Notes under the pieces: generated by a model
The model's input: only the letters and a program-made list of their open reading frames with translations
Database searches by the model: none
What the model was told of the DNA's origin: nothing
Assembly: GCA_030737875.1 (NCBI GenBank)
Contig: CM060915.1
Span: 904,588,677-904,652,676 of the forward strand
Origin: Allium sativum
Taxonomy: Eukaryota; Streptophyta; Magnoliopsida; Asparagales; Amaryllidaceae
Reading direction: 5' to 3'
Length of the DNA stretch: 64,000 bases
Shown here: piece after piece, positions 43,754 through 55,726 of the stretch
Numbering within the stretch: the stretch's first letter is position 1
Layout: the number at the start of each line of letters is the position of its first letter
Program-made: the position numbers and the translations under genes

Positions 43754-46700
43754 TCAAATGATAAAAACAAGCACAGATAAAACTTTGGAAAAAGGAGTTA
43801 AGAACATACCCTCGAAAAGAAAAGGGTATGAAGCACAAATCTTGGCTTCGATCTCGCAAGTGGCATCCTCTGGATTATCTCCCCATTGAGCCTTTATCAA
43901 TTTGACCTCTTTATTGCGTAGCTTCTTAACTTCTGATCCAAGAATACGAGAAGGAACTCGCCTGATTGTTGTCTCTCGTTCCACTTCTACCTCTTCCAAT
44001 ACAATCGACTCAACAACTTCTGCGGTGTCATGCTGGAACTTCCGCAGATGAGAAACGTGGAAAACATCATGAACGCCGGATAGATTTTCTGTGAGCTTTA
44101 CCTTATAAGCCATTTGGCCAATCCTCTTGGTTATGGGAAATGGTCCCACAAACCTAGGTGCCAACTTCCTTACCGATCCGTAGTGAATCACATTCCTCAG
44201 AGGTGATACTTTGATAAAAACTAAGTCTCCCACTTCAACTTCGGTGTCAGTCCTTCTCTTGTCTACATAGGACTTCTGCCTATTTTGAGCTATCTTCATC
44301 CGCCGTCGAATAAGGTCAATCTTTTCGGATGCTTCTCTAACCACATCTGGTCCAAGTAATAATATTCCTGTAGATTCCCACCAACAAGTTGGTGATCTAC
44401 CGGGTCATCCATACAATGCTTCGAAGGGTGCCACGCTGATGTTGGATTGGTAGTTATTGTTGTAGGCAAACTCTACTAAAGGATGGTGCTCTTCCCAAAT
44501 CCATAGAGACGCTCTCCCATTTCCACTGAGGAACCTCCGAAGGACGAAGTAAACGACCAAGCTTCTTTTGCTCAGCCTTAACTTGTTGGCAAACTTGACA
44601 TTGGGAAACAAATTCGGCCACATCTTTCTTCATCCTAGCCCAAAAGAAAACACTTTTCATGTCTCTGTACATCTTATCACCGCTTGGACGAATAGTCATC
44701 TTAGAATGGTTGGCTTATTTTAGGACTGTCTTTATCAAGCTTCCAGTTTGAGGAACACAAAGCCTTCAATCTCGTCGCAACCACCCCTTTTCATCTATGG
44801 CATATCTACTGAGGTGACTAGAAGTCTCCCCTTTTCTGAGCTTTTCCATGATGTCTAAAATCTGTGGGTTACCTTGTTGTGAAGCTCCTATCTGATCCAT
44901 AAGAGTTGGTCGTGTCTCCAAGGATGCAAACAAATCAGGCAAAATCTCGATGGAGTGTTTAAAATCAAAAGTTGATATGAACTCCAAGCTCTTCCTCTCC
45001 ATAAACAGAGGATTCAAGGCCATCCTCTGCCTACTTGGTGCGTCTGCCACCATATTACCCTTGCCAGGCTATAAGCAACCTCAAAATCAAAAGAAGCTAG
45101 GAACTCCATCCACCGTTGTTGCCTTAAATTGACATTCTTTTGAGAGAACAAATACTTGTGAGATTTATGATCGGTGTACAACTCGAACATCTCTCCAAGT
45201 AAATAATGGTGCCATGACTTAAGATCGAATACTATAGCAGCTAGCTCTAGATCATGGATGGGGTAGTTCTTCTCATGAACTCTCAACTGTCTACCCCCAT
45301 AACACACCACATCCCCTTCTTGCATCTGAACCGCACTAAGCCCTGTACCACACGCATTAGTGTAAACGGTAAACACTTTACTCCCATCAAGCAAGGTCAA
45401 GACTGGGGATGTTGTCAGAGCCCTCTTCAGTCGTTGGAAAGCAACATCACAATCTATGTCCCATGAAAACGCCAAATTTTTCTTTGTCAGCCTGGTGAGT
45501 GGGGTTGATATCTTTGCGAAGTCCTTGTTGAACTTCCTATAATAACCTGCCAACCCAAGAAGGCTTCTCACCTCGGTTGAATTTTTAGGAATCTGCCAGT
45601 CTTGCACTGCAACCACCTTTGCGGGATCTACAACTATCCGTTCTTTGGAGACCACATGCCCTAAGAATCTCACCTCTTTACTCCAAAAATGACATTTGGG
45701 GAATTTCTCCTTAAGATGATGTTCACGGAGAGTTTTCAAGACTCTCAAATGTTGGGCATGTTCTTCTTCGCTTTTGGAGAAGATCAAAACATCGTCAACA
45801 AAAACCACAACAAATTTGTTTAGGAACTCTCGAAACACCCTACTCATTAGATAAACAAATAGGTGGGTGCATTTGTCAACCCAAAAGGCATAACTAGACA
45901 TTCAAAACAACTATCTGGAGTTCTAAAAGCGGTCTTATCTATGTTGTCCTCAGCCACCCTCAATTGATGAAATCCCGTGGCCAAGTCTAACTGAGAAAAT
46001 ACCGAGGCACCAATAAGCTAGTCAAATAAATCATCAATCCTCGGGAGCGGGTGCCTATTCTTCTTGTTGAGTTTATTCAACTCTCTATAGCCAACACACA
46101 AACGAAGCGAACCATCCGCCTTAGTTGCGAATACAACTGGAGAACCACTTTCAGATATGCTTCGTCTGGTAATTCCTTTCTCAAGTAGCTCCCCTTCTTG
46201 CTTACTCAGCTACCTTCTTTCCCTTGGAGCCATATGGCGCAACAGTAATGCAACTGGCTTTGCATTGTCCACCAGATATATACGAAAATCGATCTTGTGC
46301 CTCGGAGGTAAACTCCGTACCTCATCAAGAACATCATAATAATCTCGAACTACCGGAACAGATTGCAAATCATCTATAGATGCATCAAGAGACTATAGGA
46401 AGCTAAGCATAACAAACCCTTGAGGGTCACAAGAAATCTCGAGGGTCCTTTCATGATAAGTCAGAAAACTAACGACCCTCCTCTCGCAATCCAGAATGGC
46501 ACAATACATGGTAAGTCAATCCATTCCTAGAATCAACCCATAGCTCATAAACCCGAGCACATATGCATTGCATTCAAACTCGACGCCTAACACAGATATT
46601 TTCAAACCCTGAAAAATCATGGATAATTGAGCCGAAGCACCAATGGGATTTGAAATAACTACGCGGTCCACTACCATACTAGTAATTAAGAGCAGAGATT

Positions 46701-47805
46701 CAACCACAGAACTAGATATAAATGAATGTGAAGCGTCAGAATCAAAAAGTGTTCTAATTGGATAATTAGAAAGAGAAATTAAACCTTCCACAGAAATTTT
46801 TCTACCTCTATCAGGAGCACTAATCGCGAGAGCAAGCACCTACCCTCCAAAAGTTCCTGCCCTTTGACCTTTTTCCTGCGATCCCTGTTTCTTCGGGCAC
46901 TCCCTAGCAAAGTGTCCGACCTCCTTACAGTTGTAGCAAGTGTTCTTTCTTCTCTTACAGTCTTTGACCAAGTGACCTCTTTCCCACAACTGTGACAATT
47001 TCTCTTATCCTTGTCCTTGTCGTTCTTTCCACCTTTCTTTTGCTATTGTTGTTGTTGTTTTCCCTTCTTGGGCCATACCTTCTTATTTTGCGATGTTTCC
47101 TCAGCCTTTACTTCCTTCTTTTCTCCCTTATCTTCCTTATGCATTAGGGCCATATCGACAAGCTTTTCAGAAGTGGATCCCATTGGAATATGGGACATGG
47201 CTAACCCATGAAGGGGTTCATTTATCCCTTTAGCAAACCGCAACGTCTTCATGTGCGGAGTATCCACCAATTCTAACCGAACCTTGCTAGCTGGTTGAAT
47301 TTGTTCACAAACTCTTTCACCGTCAGGTTCCCTTGTTTGAGTGCCAAGAACCTCTCCATCTGTATGCTTTTCTCAGCATGGAAAAGAAACTTTATTCCAA
47401 ATCTTTGTCTAAAATCTTCCCAAGTTTTCAGCGGACGTCCAGCTTGGGTAGCTTCCTACCAAAATGAGGCCTCGTCTTTCAGTAGCCAAGCGGCTAACTG
47501 AACCTTCATTCTATCCTCTACTTGAAAGATTACGAACAAGTCCTCGGTCTCCTTGAACCAATTCCGTGCTTTTACGAATGTCTCATTCCTATAGAATGGC
47601 TTCCCTCCTATAGCACAGAAGTTTTTGCAGATCTTAACGAAATTATCTGCTCTTGGAAGGGGAGGGGAGGAGGAATAACTAGTGCAACTGGGGGAGGAAC
47701 ATTGCCTTGGCCCTCGGCAGGTGCCTTGGCCTCCAGATACCCACGGAACCATCTGAGTATTGTAATGCCCATCGAGATATTAGGAATGTTTTGTTCCCAA
47801 AACAT
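43754..47805 (-). pseudogene. Degenerate gag-pol of element D
   Basis: All parts are in order on the minus strand but broken. Gag starts near 47805 (MFWEQNIPNISM). Capsid is at 47752..47456 and 47270..47043. CCHC knuckles lie near 46990..46880, one of them frameshifted. Protease ([14 protein letters not shown]) is at 46839..46516. Reverse transcriptase and RNase H run 45901..45014 with FVDD kept, but RNase H reads YTNACG instead of YTDACG, losing the first metal-binding aspartate. The frame breaks in the RNase H tail. The integrase HHCC region is at 44699..44520, but the core from just after SMD to EEHHPLVEF is deleted at about 44510. The chromodomain region (44344..43754) remains with DATCE for DATWE. 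Non-functional relative of element B. Confidence 0.88.
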
Positions 47806-48028
47806 GCTGAAAAGAAAAAGGGAAGAGATTTAGACCAAGGACTGAAGGATATTACACATGGCTTCTTGGGGAATGTCTTTCAAAATAGATTTTTCTTTTT
47901 GAAAATGCTTTCTTTTAAAACCTTTTTGAAAATAATTTTCAAAAACTTTATCCAATCTGGTAACCTTCAGACATCGTCCTAGGAAAACACTTCACCACAC
48001 GTCCGTTAATGTCACTTTCCTTGGTGGG
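47806..48028 (-). other. Leader, decayed primer site and first bases of the 5' LTR of element D
   Basis: The AATCTGGTAACCTTCAGACA stretch corresponds to CAGTCTGGTAACCTTCTGCT beside the primer site of element A, but the tRNA match itself is lost. CACACGTCCGTTAATGTCAC (about 47995..48014) matches the start of the D LTR. It is cut by LTR E at 48029. Confidence 0.55.
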
Positions 48029-49639
48029 TGTGATAACCCCAATTTCGACAGACCGATTTTTTTATTTAAATTCCAATCTATCGAAACGCAAGTTGGTTTG
48101 CTCTGGTATCCTACAGAAAAGACAGAGACATAAAACATGTCAGAGCTCAAAAATTATTTCACAGCGGAATGGATAAAATATAATATAATCAAAATATAGC
48201 CTTACCGTATTAATGATACTGCCTAACCAGCATCCAAAGCTATCATGTCCCTGCCACAAATCTAACCTGCGAGTATGTTATGAGAACTTGATCAGAACAC
48301 AAGTTCCGGTGACTAGATTTAAACTATACACTTTGGATAATCCTACATATACCATTCAATCACATTTTCTTATTTATTAGGTTACTTGGGTTAACAGCGC
48401 TCAAGGCTTACACACACGTCGCACCCATTTACTTCCCAGTGGATAAACCAAATACAATATATGTGTAGCTACCCCCAATATCGAGGTACACCATATGGTA
48501 CCCCACTCGCACTGTCTCCACAGTAATGCCAACGAAATGCTCGCAGTCCCTTATCCTGTGCCGGAGTGGCGTACGAATCTCTATATAACAATGTTACGAT
48601 CATCATATATTTGCCATCACTATGCTATGTAAGCGTATGGACTGCCACCCTCGATCGAATCAGATCTCATACCGGAGTAATGCCCTCAAATCTATGATAC
48701 ACCACCCAGAGCGGATATGCATGTATCTAGATGGTACCTCGTACATACTGTTAATTGTAACTCGATGCCTCAATCGCACGTCCTCTAATGTGCACCGAGT
48801 TCCGTAGCAGGGCGATACAAGAAACACAGAACTCGATCGGGAGCTTTTCCATATCTGTACAGGCCCGTCTTTAAAGAGCCTCTATATACAGATATACCTC
48901 GGGTCTGTTTTCATGGTGGCTATGGCCTGACCTCGGCCCCTCCCTCAACTAGTAAAGACTACAAGAGCAAAGCTGCTGCCCCTACGCAAACAATCTAAAC
49001 ATCCATGTGGCGTCTCCCCTCAACCCCTTACCCCTATAGTGAAGGGTGAATGATATCTTGGGTTTAGCTCTAGTCTTTTCGCATCCCACTGGCCGTCGAT
49101 GATTGGTATCCAACGATCTACTAATCTTGTTGGTCATGACCCTCTACCTCCCCGTTGAGGAAACCGTCAAATAACCCTGGTGTCACAGCGCCACTTCATT
49201 CTGACTGCATAGCTACTTCTGCAGTCAAGGCCCACCTACCTAGTAGTTACGCGCAGACCCAACCTCTGCGAGCACAACCTAAGACATCTATCATCGACCA
49301 GAGGACTACTAGGAGCACTTTACGTACCTCAGGAAGCTGCGTGCTTTCCCTTCTAGTCATTCGGAGCCGTCAGAACAATCAAATGAATGTGCGCTCCCCT
49401 CGTGCCTTATAACACCTCGATGATCTACCCCGTTGGTTATTCACCCTCAAACGTACGGACTGGTCCAAGCGCCCCGCTTTAATATGTTGTTAGACCCTAT
49501 GTCTAAACATTCTTTTACGCGCTTTCTTTCCCTTACCAAGTTTCCTTTTATCTTGGTTATTCCCATTCACATTGAATTCTTATTCAAATTACCAAGTTTC
49601 TCTTGCTTATTAATTTCAGTTATAACTTAACCCATTAAG

Positions 49640-50260
49640 TTAATTAATAAGCCCACAACATGTTATTCTCCAGATTGTGGCCTAAGGTCTGTAACCCACC
49701 ATCTCTTTTATATTCTTGTTTGATTCCAAGGTCACAATAACATGTTATACTTAATATGTTATTAAGTATCTCTTAGTTCACATGTTTTCCAATTAACATG
49801 TCACTTACTATTTATGATTAAATATAACTTACTTCATTTTATAAGTTTTCCTCATCCTTTCTCATTAATCATAGTTCCACTTTACATCGTCAATACAACC
49901 TATCGTTGTTTACTTATTAACTTAGTTCTATAAACTAAGGCCCATTAATAAGTTTCTATACCCATTTATTATAACCTATGTTATAATTTCCCCTTGTCCC
50001 TAGGACAAGTCTGAACATGTTATTCTTATCAACCGGTTTCAGACTTCCTAGTTTACGGATTACTTAATTTATAATTAAGTACAATATATTTTCCACCTTT
50101 TCTTAATTGGTTTCAGGTTTTCCCTTTTTTTCTGAATACTTAATTTACAATTAAGTGTCCCTTAACTCAATTCACAAATTATCCCATTCCCTTACTAGTT
50201 TATTATAACCTAAGTTATAATATTCCCTTGTCCCTAGGACAAGTCTACCTATTATACAAC
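49640..50260. repeat. Short palindromes in LTR E
   Basis: Includes TACTTAATTTATAATTAAGT (about 50062), TATAACCTAAGTTATA (about 50205), and two copies of CTTGTCCCTAGGACAAG (about 50003 and 50235). Others are ACTTAATATGTTATTAAGT-type. The same set recurs in the plus copy (58200..58780) and in the copy starting at 60542. Confidence 0.75.
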
Positions 50261-50694
50261 ATTTTTATTAATGTTATTTATTATAATAGGTTATTATCAT
50301 TCCCCTTTTAAACCTTTTACTGTTGTAAACCATTATTCTTCATTCACTCTAATATATATATATATATATATTCCTTATTATATTAAGGAAAACACTTCAT
50401 GCACCTTATCAGTTTGATAGAAGGAATCAATGATTTATTTTCATAATGTATTTCCATCTAAATCCGTGGTAGCAAGTAATTTCTTTACTTTTCTTTATTT
50501 ACTGTGGCTTACTCCCAACAACGTTCTCAGAATTAGGTCATTTAGGGAAATACATCACTTTTCCTTCTCATCACACTAACTTAATTCATTACATCCCTTC
50601 CTTTCTTATTTTCTCAGTTAGACACTTAATTACCATCATTGCCATTTATTCATATCTTGTTATATACATATACATATATATATATAAGCACTAG

Positions 50695-50915
50695 AGCTCT
50701 CACACTAAGCCTACACTTGTGGATGCTGGATTTGTCGGGCAGGTCCGGGCGGACTTCTACCACAAGTTGACTAAACCTCGTGTCTTAGCACCATTACATG
50801 TTTTTAATTTTGCACTAAGGCCTCTCACATTAGGTTCAACATTAGTGGTTGCTGGATAGGCCGGTCGGGTCCGGGCAGACTTCCGCCATTAATGCAACAT
50901 AACCTCATGCCATAA
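50695..50915 (-). other. Tandem pair of conserved stem-loop modules in LTR E
   Basis: First: CACACTAAGCCTACACTTGTGG ... CCACAAGTTGACTAAACC around TTTGTCGGGCAGGTCCGGGC. Second: TAGGTTCAACATTAGTGG ... CCATTAATGCAACATAACC around TAGGCCGGTCGGGTCCGGGC. Same plan as families A, B and D. Other copies lie at about 57795..58015 (plus) and 63195..63405 (minus). Confidence 0.75.
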
Positions 50916-51702
50916 GCTCAGTTACAATTTCTAATCGTAATCCTAGGCATTCATCTTCATTCAATCATTTATGTTCATATCAAATTGCGCTCCTAAATTA
51001 AAGTCTCAAAACATAATGTATGTTATGTTCCAATATCCAATTACAAATTATGCCCTAAATCCCAATATGTGTCGCATGTCTTTCTGCATGTAATTAACTT
51101 TATTTAAAATGAAGTGTAATACTCCAATAATGTATCATTTACCCAAAATCTCAATTATCCCAATTGACAAGTTCATAAAATAGATCTTTACAACAGTATT
51201 CATGTACATCTCAACATATTAACTAATTGAACATATTATCCATCTTAGCGCAATAATTCGTTTCATCAAATTAAATCTTCCAATATGTTCATTGTGTATG
51301 TTAATGGAGAATGGAAAACGATAAATATACTATCATTCAAAAAGTATATTTTAAACCCACTCACCTAAAAGCCTTCCAAATCTTGAATCTGATCCAGATT
51401 TATTCTTCCATGGTTTTTCCCTTTTAATTTGGTTTGAAACCTAACATCCATGGATTTATTATTTTCATGAAAAAACAAGGGAAAGAGAAATAATTTAAAT
51501 AGATTTGTCCTAGAAGTTCAACTTGCTTTCATGATTCAATAATCTTTTTATTAATGTTGATTCTCTCTTCCAGATTTGGATTCATAATTTTCCTAGGCTA
51601 ATATTCTAATTTTCAGAATAGATTTGAGAAGAGAGAGTGTGTATAATGGCAGAGCTCCGGCATAGTTACCGAATTATGAGATTAGGGTTAGGTCTAGGGT
51701 CT

Positions 51703-51710
51703 TATTTATA
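51703..51710 (-). promoter_or_regulatory. Putative TATA box of LTR E
   Basis: TATTTATA on plus, TATAAATA on minus, about 85 bp downstream of the GGTCGACC cluster in minus sense. Confidence 0.5.
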
Positions 51711-51794
51711 GGAGTATTGGAGCAACTAGGACCCTCAGATTGGACCAAAAGCCATCAGAATCGTCCACGTCAGAGAAGAAGTTTCCAGATCCGT

Positions 51795-51862
51795 GGGTGG
51801 GTCGACCCCTCTTTGGGCGGGTCGACCCCTAGTTCGACCCCCCTATTGGTGGGTCGACCCCT
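51795..51862 (-). promoter_or_regulatory. GGGTCGACCC cluster in U3 of LTR E
   Basis: Three perfect GGGTCGACCC palindromes and one half site (GTTCGACCC) within 68 bp, upstream of the TATA box in minus sense. It matches the position of the clusters in LTRs A, B and the plus-oriented D copy. Confidence 0.6.
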
Positions 51863-52180
51863 ATGCCAACACCCAACGGTCTAAATTCCCTCCAGATTTT
51901 CCTGCTCGTGAATTTTGATTTTTGAACTGATTTTCGAATTTTCTGAATAAATTTATTTAATATATATACATATATATACAAACATATAAGCTCCTTATAT
52001 GTACAAAAACTTCTAATGCTCAAAACTTCTTCATATAACGTCTGTATTATGCAAATCAGGTGTCTATGTTGACCAGAATTTCGAGACGGACGCAATGGCG
52101 CAGTCCGTTCTACTTAATTCTGAATATTTAATTAAGATATCCTATTTTATTATCTTAAGTTAAAAATGCGGGGTGTTACA

Positions 52181-52532
52181 TTCTCCTACCCTTAGGAAAT
52201 TTCGTCCCTGAATTTGATAAGGGTAAAATCAATTAACCCCTCGCATAAAATACATCCATCATGTGTGCATCCAATTTTTGCAAACATTGTGCACGTATGC
52301 AAAGTGCAATACATCATAGTAATGCATGTATGCCTAAGCGGGACCTCCTATGTGTAGGCAAATTTCTCAAAAAATACATTTAAAATATGATGCTCGCATC
52401 CTAAATATATTGGCAGTCTGCATGAATGCAATATTTTGAAAATCAAAAAGCTTTTTTGTCTAAATTTTCCCACACTCTTACTGAGTAAGAGCGTACTTCA
52501 TCCAATTGTTGCCTCCATAATCCTACCAACAC
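52181..52532 (-). other. Internal fragment of element E with polypurine tract
   Basis: Next to the LTR the minus strand reads AAGGGTAGGAGAA, a polypurine tract. The following ~340 bp resemble the non-coding 3' internal part of Tekay-like elements. Then the sequence switches to D-type LTR, so the rest of element E has been deleted. Confidence 0.65.
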
Positions 52533-53985
52533 CGCATCCACATTTGGAACTCTTACAATCAGTCAGTAAGTGTGTCCCTTCTCTGACCTAGTTCGGAGTT
52601 CTCTACTAGATACATACTCCGGGTTACTAACTGAAACGGGTCCCACACAATATGATACAAACTCTCCCCTTTGTCTTATATCCCCCACTAGGTTTTCCAC
52701 AGGTTATGTTTACCCTAAAGGTGTCTTTAATTATATAACCCCCATCTTTCTACCGGTTATGCGTACCACTAGTTGTCTTTAATTACATAACCTTATCGGG
52801 CTAAGTTTGTGGGCCTATATGTAAATATTACCCACCCTCTCAGATTTACTTAACCCACCCATGTCCAACCAATTTACTTAACTCTAACTTTAGTACATAA
52901 TCATACAATCCCTGTGGATTAGATTAGGTTAAGTAGTCCAATTCATTAGCATGTCCATTTATGGTTTATAATGGGCTAGACCTCCCACATTAGGCCTACA
53001 ACTTGTGAATGCTGGATATGTTGGTCGGGTCCAGGCAGACTTATTCCACAAGTTGGGCATAACCTCGTGTCATAGCCCGTCTCATATTTGCACACTTAAA
53101 CCTCTCACATTAGGTTCAACATTAGTGGTTGCTGTATATGTCGGTCGGGCCCGGGCAGACTTCCACCACTAATGCAACCTAACCTCATGTCATAAGTGTA
53201 ATTACAATTATTAATTGTAATTATTAGACATTTCTATCTTATTCAATTCTTACCTATGTTTTTATAGGTGATTATGTCCCTAACTTCCCCATTTTGATTT
53301 ATATGTCCATTTCATATGCATTACTTAAATTATGCCAATTCTATCCTTTTTCCCATGTTCCCTAATTAACTCATTCGCATATATTTGGCAGCGTCTAGGC
53401 TAGAAAGTAGCCTAGTCATAAACAATAAAAGGAAAAGTGATGGGAATATGACAAAGGTGATTGTTTTAGCAAAAACATAAACTAGCATGGTGATAAGGTG
53501 GATATATAAGCAAAAATTAGATGAACTTGTGGCAGTTAATTGATTCTAACATAACTATGATGTCATAATAAGCACAACAATAAGATCTAAATTAACAATT
53601 TAGATGTCCAACTGGTTTAGATCTAATATGATAGGTATAAGGTGATAAACTAGATCTTATTAATAATTTAGATGTCCACATAATTTAGATACAATAGTAG
53701 AAAAATAGATCTAACGCGCATAAGTCAAGATCCACATCATAGCATGTCATAGAAGTTACAATAGATCCAATAAGATACAGATTTAGATCCAGTAGCTAAA
53801 AAATAGATCTAAACAAATAAGGTTAAGATCCTCATCATAGAATGCCACAAAAGTTACAATAGATCCTACAAGATAGAGATTTAGATCAAAGTTATACAGA
53901 ATTTAGAATGTCATATTTTCGCTATTTACAATGGATCCAATATAATATAGGCGCATGAACAAATCCGAACTATTGTCATATCACA
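52533..53985 (-). repeat. Remainder of the element D 5' LTR
   Basis: Collinear with about 41600..43080 of the 3' LTR (CATTTGGAACTCTTACAATC to ACTATTGTCATATCAC), including both stem-loop modules near 52975..53180. It ends without a proper LTR terminus. Confidence 0.75.
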
Positions 53986-54280
53986 TTAGGCACTAGATTG
54001 GCTCAATCACTCTCATACTGCATATGGATGTGTGTGCACTTTTCTTTATCTTTATAGACGAAATTGAATGTATCATCAAATGGATGTTGCATTTCGACGA
54101 ATGATTGTGCACACATATAGAACTTACATGTTATAATAGGATTATTTGCATATATGTTGGATTCATAACACTATCATATGTTGCATTAAGGAGGACAACT
54201 GAATCAGTGGACCGCCTGATCTTTCACATTAGTGTTGGGACATATACACACACCTTTACATATAAGCATATGGTACCAAA
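53986..54280 (+). other. Plus-oriented 3' internal fragment of a D-type element
   Basis: ATTAGGCACTAGATTGGCTC and the following bases match the reverse complement of 43440..43610. It is an inverted piece of the D-type region between chromodomain and polypurine tract. It is joined without polypurine tract to TGGTACCAAA, which is a reverse primer-site sequence. Confidence 0.6.
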
Positions 54281-54330
54281 TGTGACACCCCATGTCCGTT
54301 AATGTCACCCTGTATATAATGCATTAAGTT
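54281..54330 (-). repeat. Start of a minus-oriented D-type LTR
   Basis: TGTGACACCCCATGTCCGTT, preceded by GGTACCAAA, the complement of a TTTGGTACC primer site. After ~50 bp the sequence changes to plus-oriented LTR DNA. The exact junction is not resolvable by eye. Confidence 0.5.
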
Positions 54331-54479
54331 GGTGGTCGTAGTCTTAACATGCCAACCCTCATGTCATGTGCTAAACGGTATATACATATGATACACATAT
54401 GAGTCAGATATAAGTCGGTACTTATCCAGAAAGGGTCCAAAAATCGAAAATTCGTATGGTGGCAAATATCCTGCTCTAG

Positions 54480-54546
54480 GTGGTCGACCCCTTGAGGGGT
54501 GTCGACACTGGGGTTGACCCTCCTTAAGAGGTATCGACACCCCTAG
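54480..54546 (+). promoter_or_regulatory. GTCGAC cluster in U3 of the plus-oriented D-type LTR
   Basis: GGTCGACCCC, GTGTCGACACTG, GGTTGACCC and TATCGACACC in 67 bp, about 40 bp upstream of the TATA box. The homologous stretch is deleted from the 3' LTR of element D. Confidence 0.55.
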
Positions 54547-54582
54547 GGCTGATGTGGCAGTCGGTTTCAGAGGTGCTGCAGC

Positions 54583-54590
54583 TATAAATA
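54583..54590 (+). promoter_or_regulatory. Putative TATA box of the plus-oriented D-type LTR
   Basis: TATAAATA in CAGCTATAAATATGTGTC, the same context as in the element D 3' LTR. Confidence 0.55.
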
Positions 54591-54967
54591 TGTGTCTATT
54601 TCTCCTGTATTCTTCATTGAGAATTCATGGGGGCCAAACTCTAACGGTGTCTGAACTGAATTCGATCCGTTAATCTCCTACATCTATTAACCTAAGAAAA
54701 TTGGTTAGTGATTCAAGATCTGTTCTTTCTCTATTTTATAATCCAAACTCTATGAGTTCCTAATTACTTTTAGATTTAAATATATAAAAGTAAACGTGAT
54801 ATGACATTAGTTTGGATTTGTTCATGTGCTTATATTATATTGGATAAGTGTGAACATACGACATCCTAAACTGTGTATAACTTGGATCTAAATCTCTATC
54901 TTGTTGGATCTATTATAATTTTTGTGGCATAATAATGCACAAGTGTACAATGGTTGCAAAAATTGGA

Positions 54968-55726
54968 TGCGCTTTAGAGGATGTGCGATTGAGGCATCGA
55001 GCTACAATTAACAAAACGTACGAGGGACAGTCTAAATACATGCATATCTGCTCTGGGTGGTGTATCATAGACTTGAGGGCATTACTCCGGCATGAGATCT
55101 GATTCGATCGAGGGTGGCAGTCCTTACGCTTATGTAGCGTAGTGATGGTAGATATATGTTAATCGTAACATTGTTATATAGAGATCTGTACATCACTCCG
55201 GCGTAGGATGAGGGACTGTGAGCATTTCGGTGGCATTATGGTGGAGACCATGCGAGTGGGTACCATGGGGTGTACCTTGATATTGGGGGTAGCTACCCGT
55301 ATACTATATTAGGTTAACCCACTGGGAAGTAAACGGGTATGACGTGTGTGTAAGCCTTAAGCGTTGTTAACCCAAGTAACCTAATAAATAATAAAATATG
55401 ATTGAACGGTATATGTAGGATTATCCAAAGTGTACAGTTTAAATCCAATCACCAGAACATGTGTTCTGACCCCCTCCTCATAACATACTCGCAGGTTAGA
55501 TTTGTGGCAAAGACATGATGGCCTTGGATACTGGTTAGGCAGTATTATTAATACGGTAAGGCTATATTTTGATTATATTATATTTTTTCCATTCCGCTAT
55601 GAGATATTTTTTGAGCTCTGACATATTTTCTGTCTTTTCTTTTCTGAAGGATACCAGAGCAAACCAATCCGAGTTTCGATGGACTGGAATTAAAAAAAAA
55701 CGTTTGTCAAAATTGGGGTTGTCACA
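54968..55726 (+). repeat. Truncated family E LTR end, plus orientation
   Basis: The final ~759 bp of a family E LTR, ending GGGGTTGTCACA at 55726 and followed by TCTGGTAC, probably its primer site start. Its left edge begins near GCTTTAGAGGATGTGCGATT. The homologous point in the copy at 59742 borders a duplication, so this position may be a recurrent breakpoint. Confidence 0.7.

Larger units (their letters stand above)
48029..52180 (-). repeat. LTR of family E (E1, 4152 bp)
   Basis: TGTGATAACCCCAATTTCGA...GGGGTGTTACA, adjoining a polypurine tract on its right, so it is a minus-strand 3' LTR. It contains stem-loop modules (about 50695..50915), many short palindromes (49640..50260), a (TA)n run near 50350, a GGTCGACC cluster (51795..51862) and a TATA box (51703..51710). 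It lies inside the D 5' LTR. A second minus copy starts at 60542. Confidence 0.88.
40763..53985 (-). mobile_element. Element D: decayed Tekay-like retrotransposon, 5' LTR split by element E
   Basis: Minus-strand element with 3' LTR 40763..43311, internal region 43312..about 47988 with a recognisable gag-pol, and the first ~40 bp of a 5' LTR (about 47989..48028). Family E sequence then interrupts (48029..about 52532). D-type LTR sequence resumes at about 52533 and stops at about 53985, where inverted material begins. About 800 bp of the 5' LTR, matching roughly 40800..41590, is missing across the interruption. No target duplication can be paired. Confidence 0.75.

Noticed and set aside
43840..43870. 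Chromodomain change DATWE to DATCE in element D as a functional switch
   Set aside because: The element is otherwise broken in several enzymes, so this is most simply decay.
50340..50375. (TA)n runs here and at 9654, 58028 and 62872 as replication origins or insulators
   Set aside because: Simple microsatellites shared by LTR copies. No further support.
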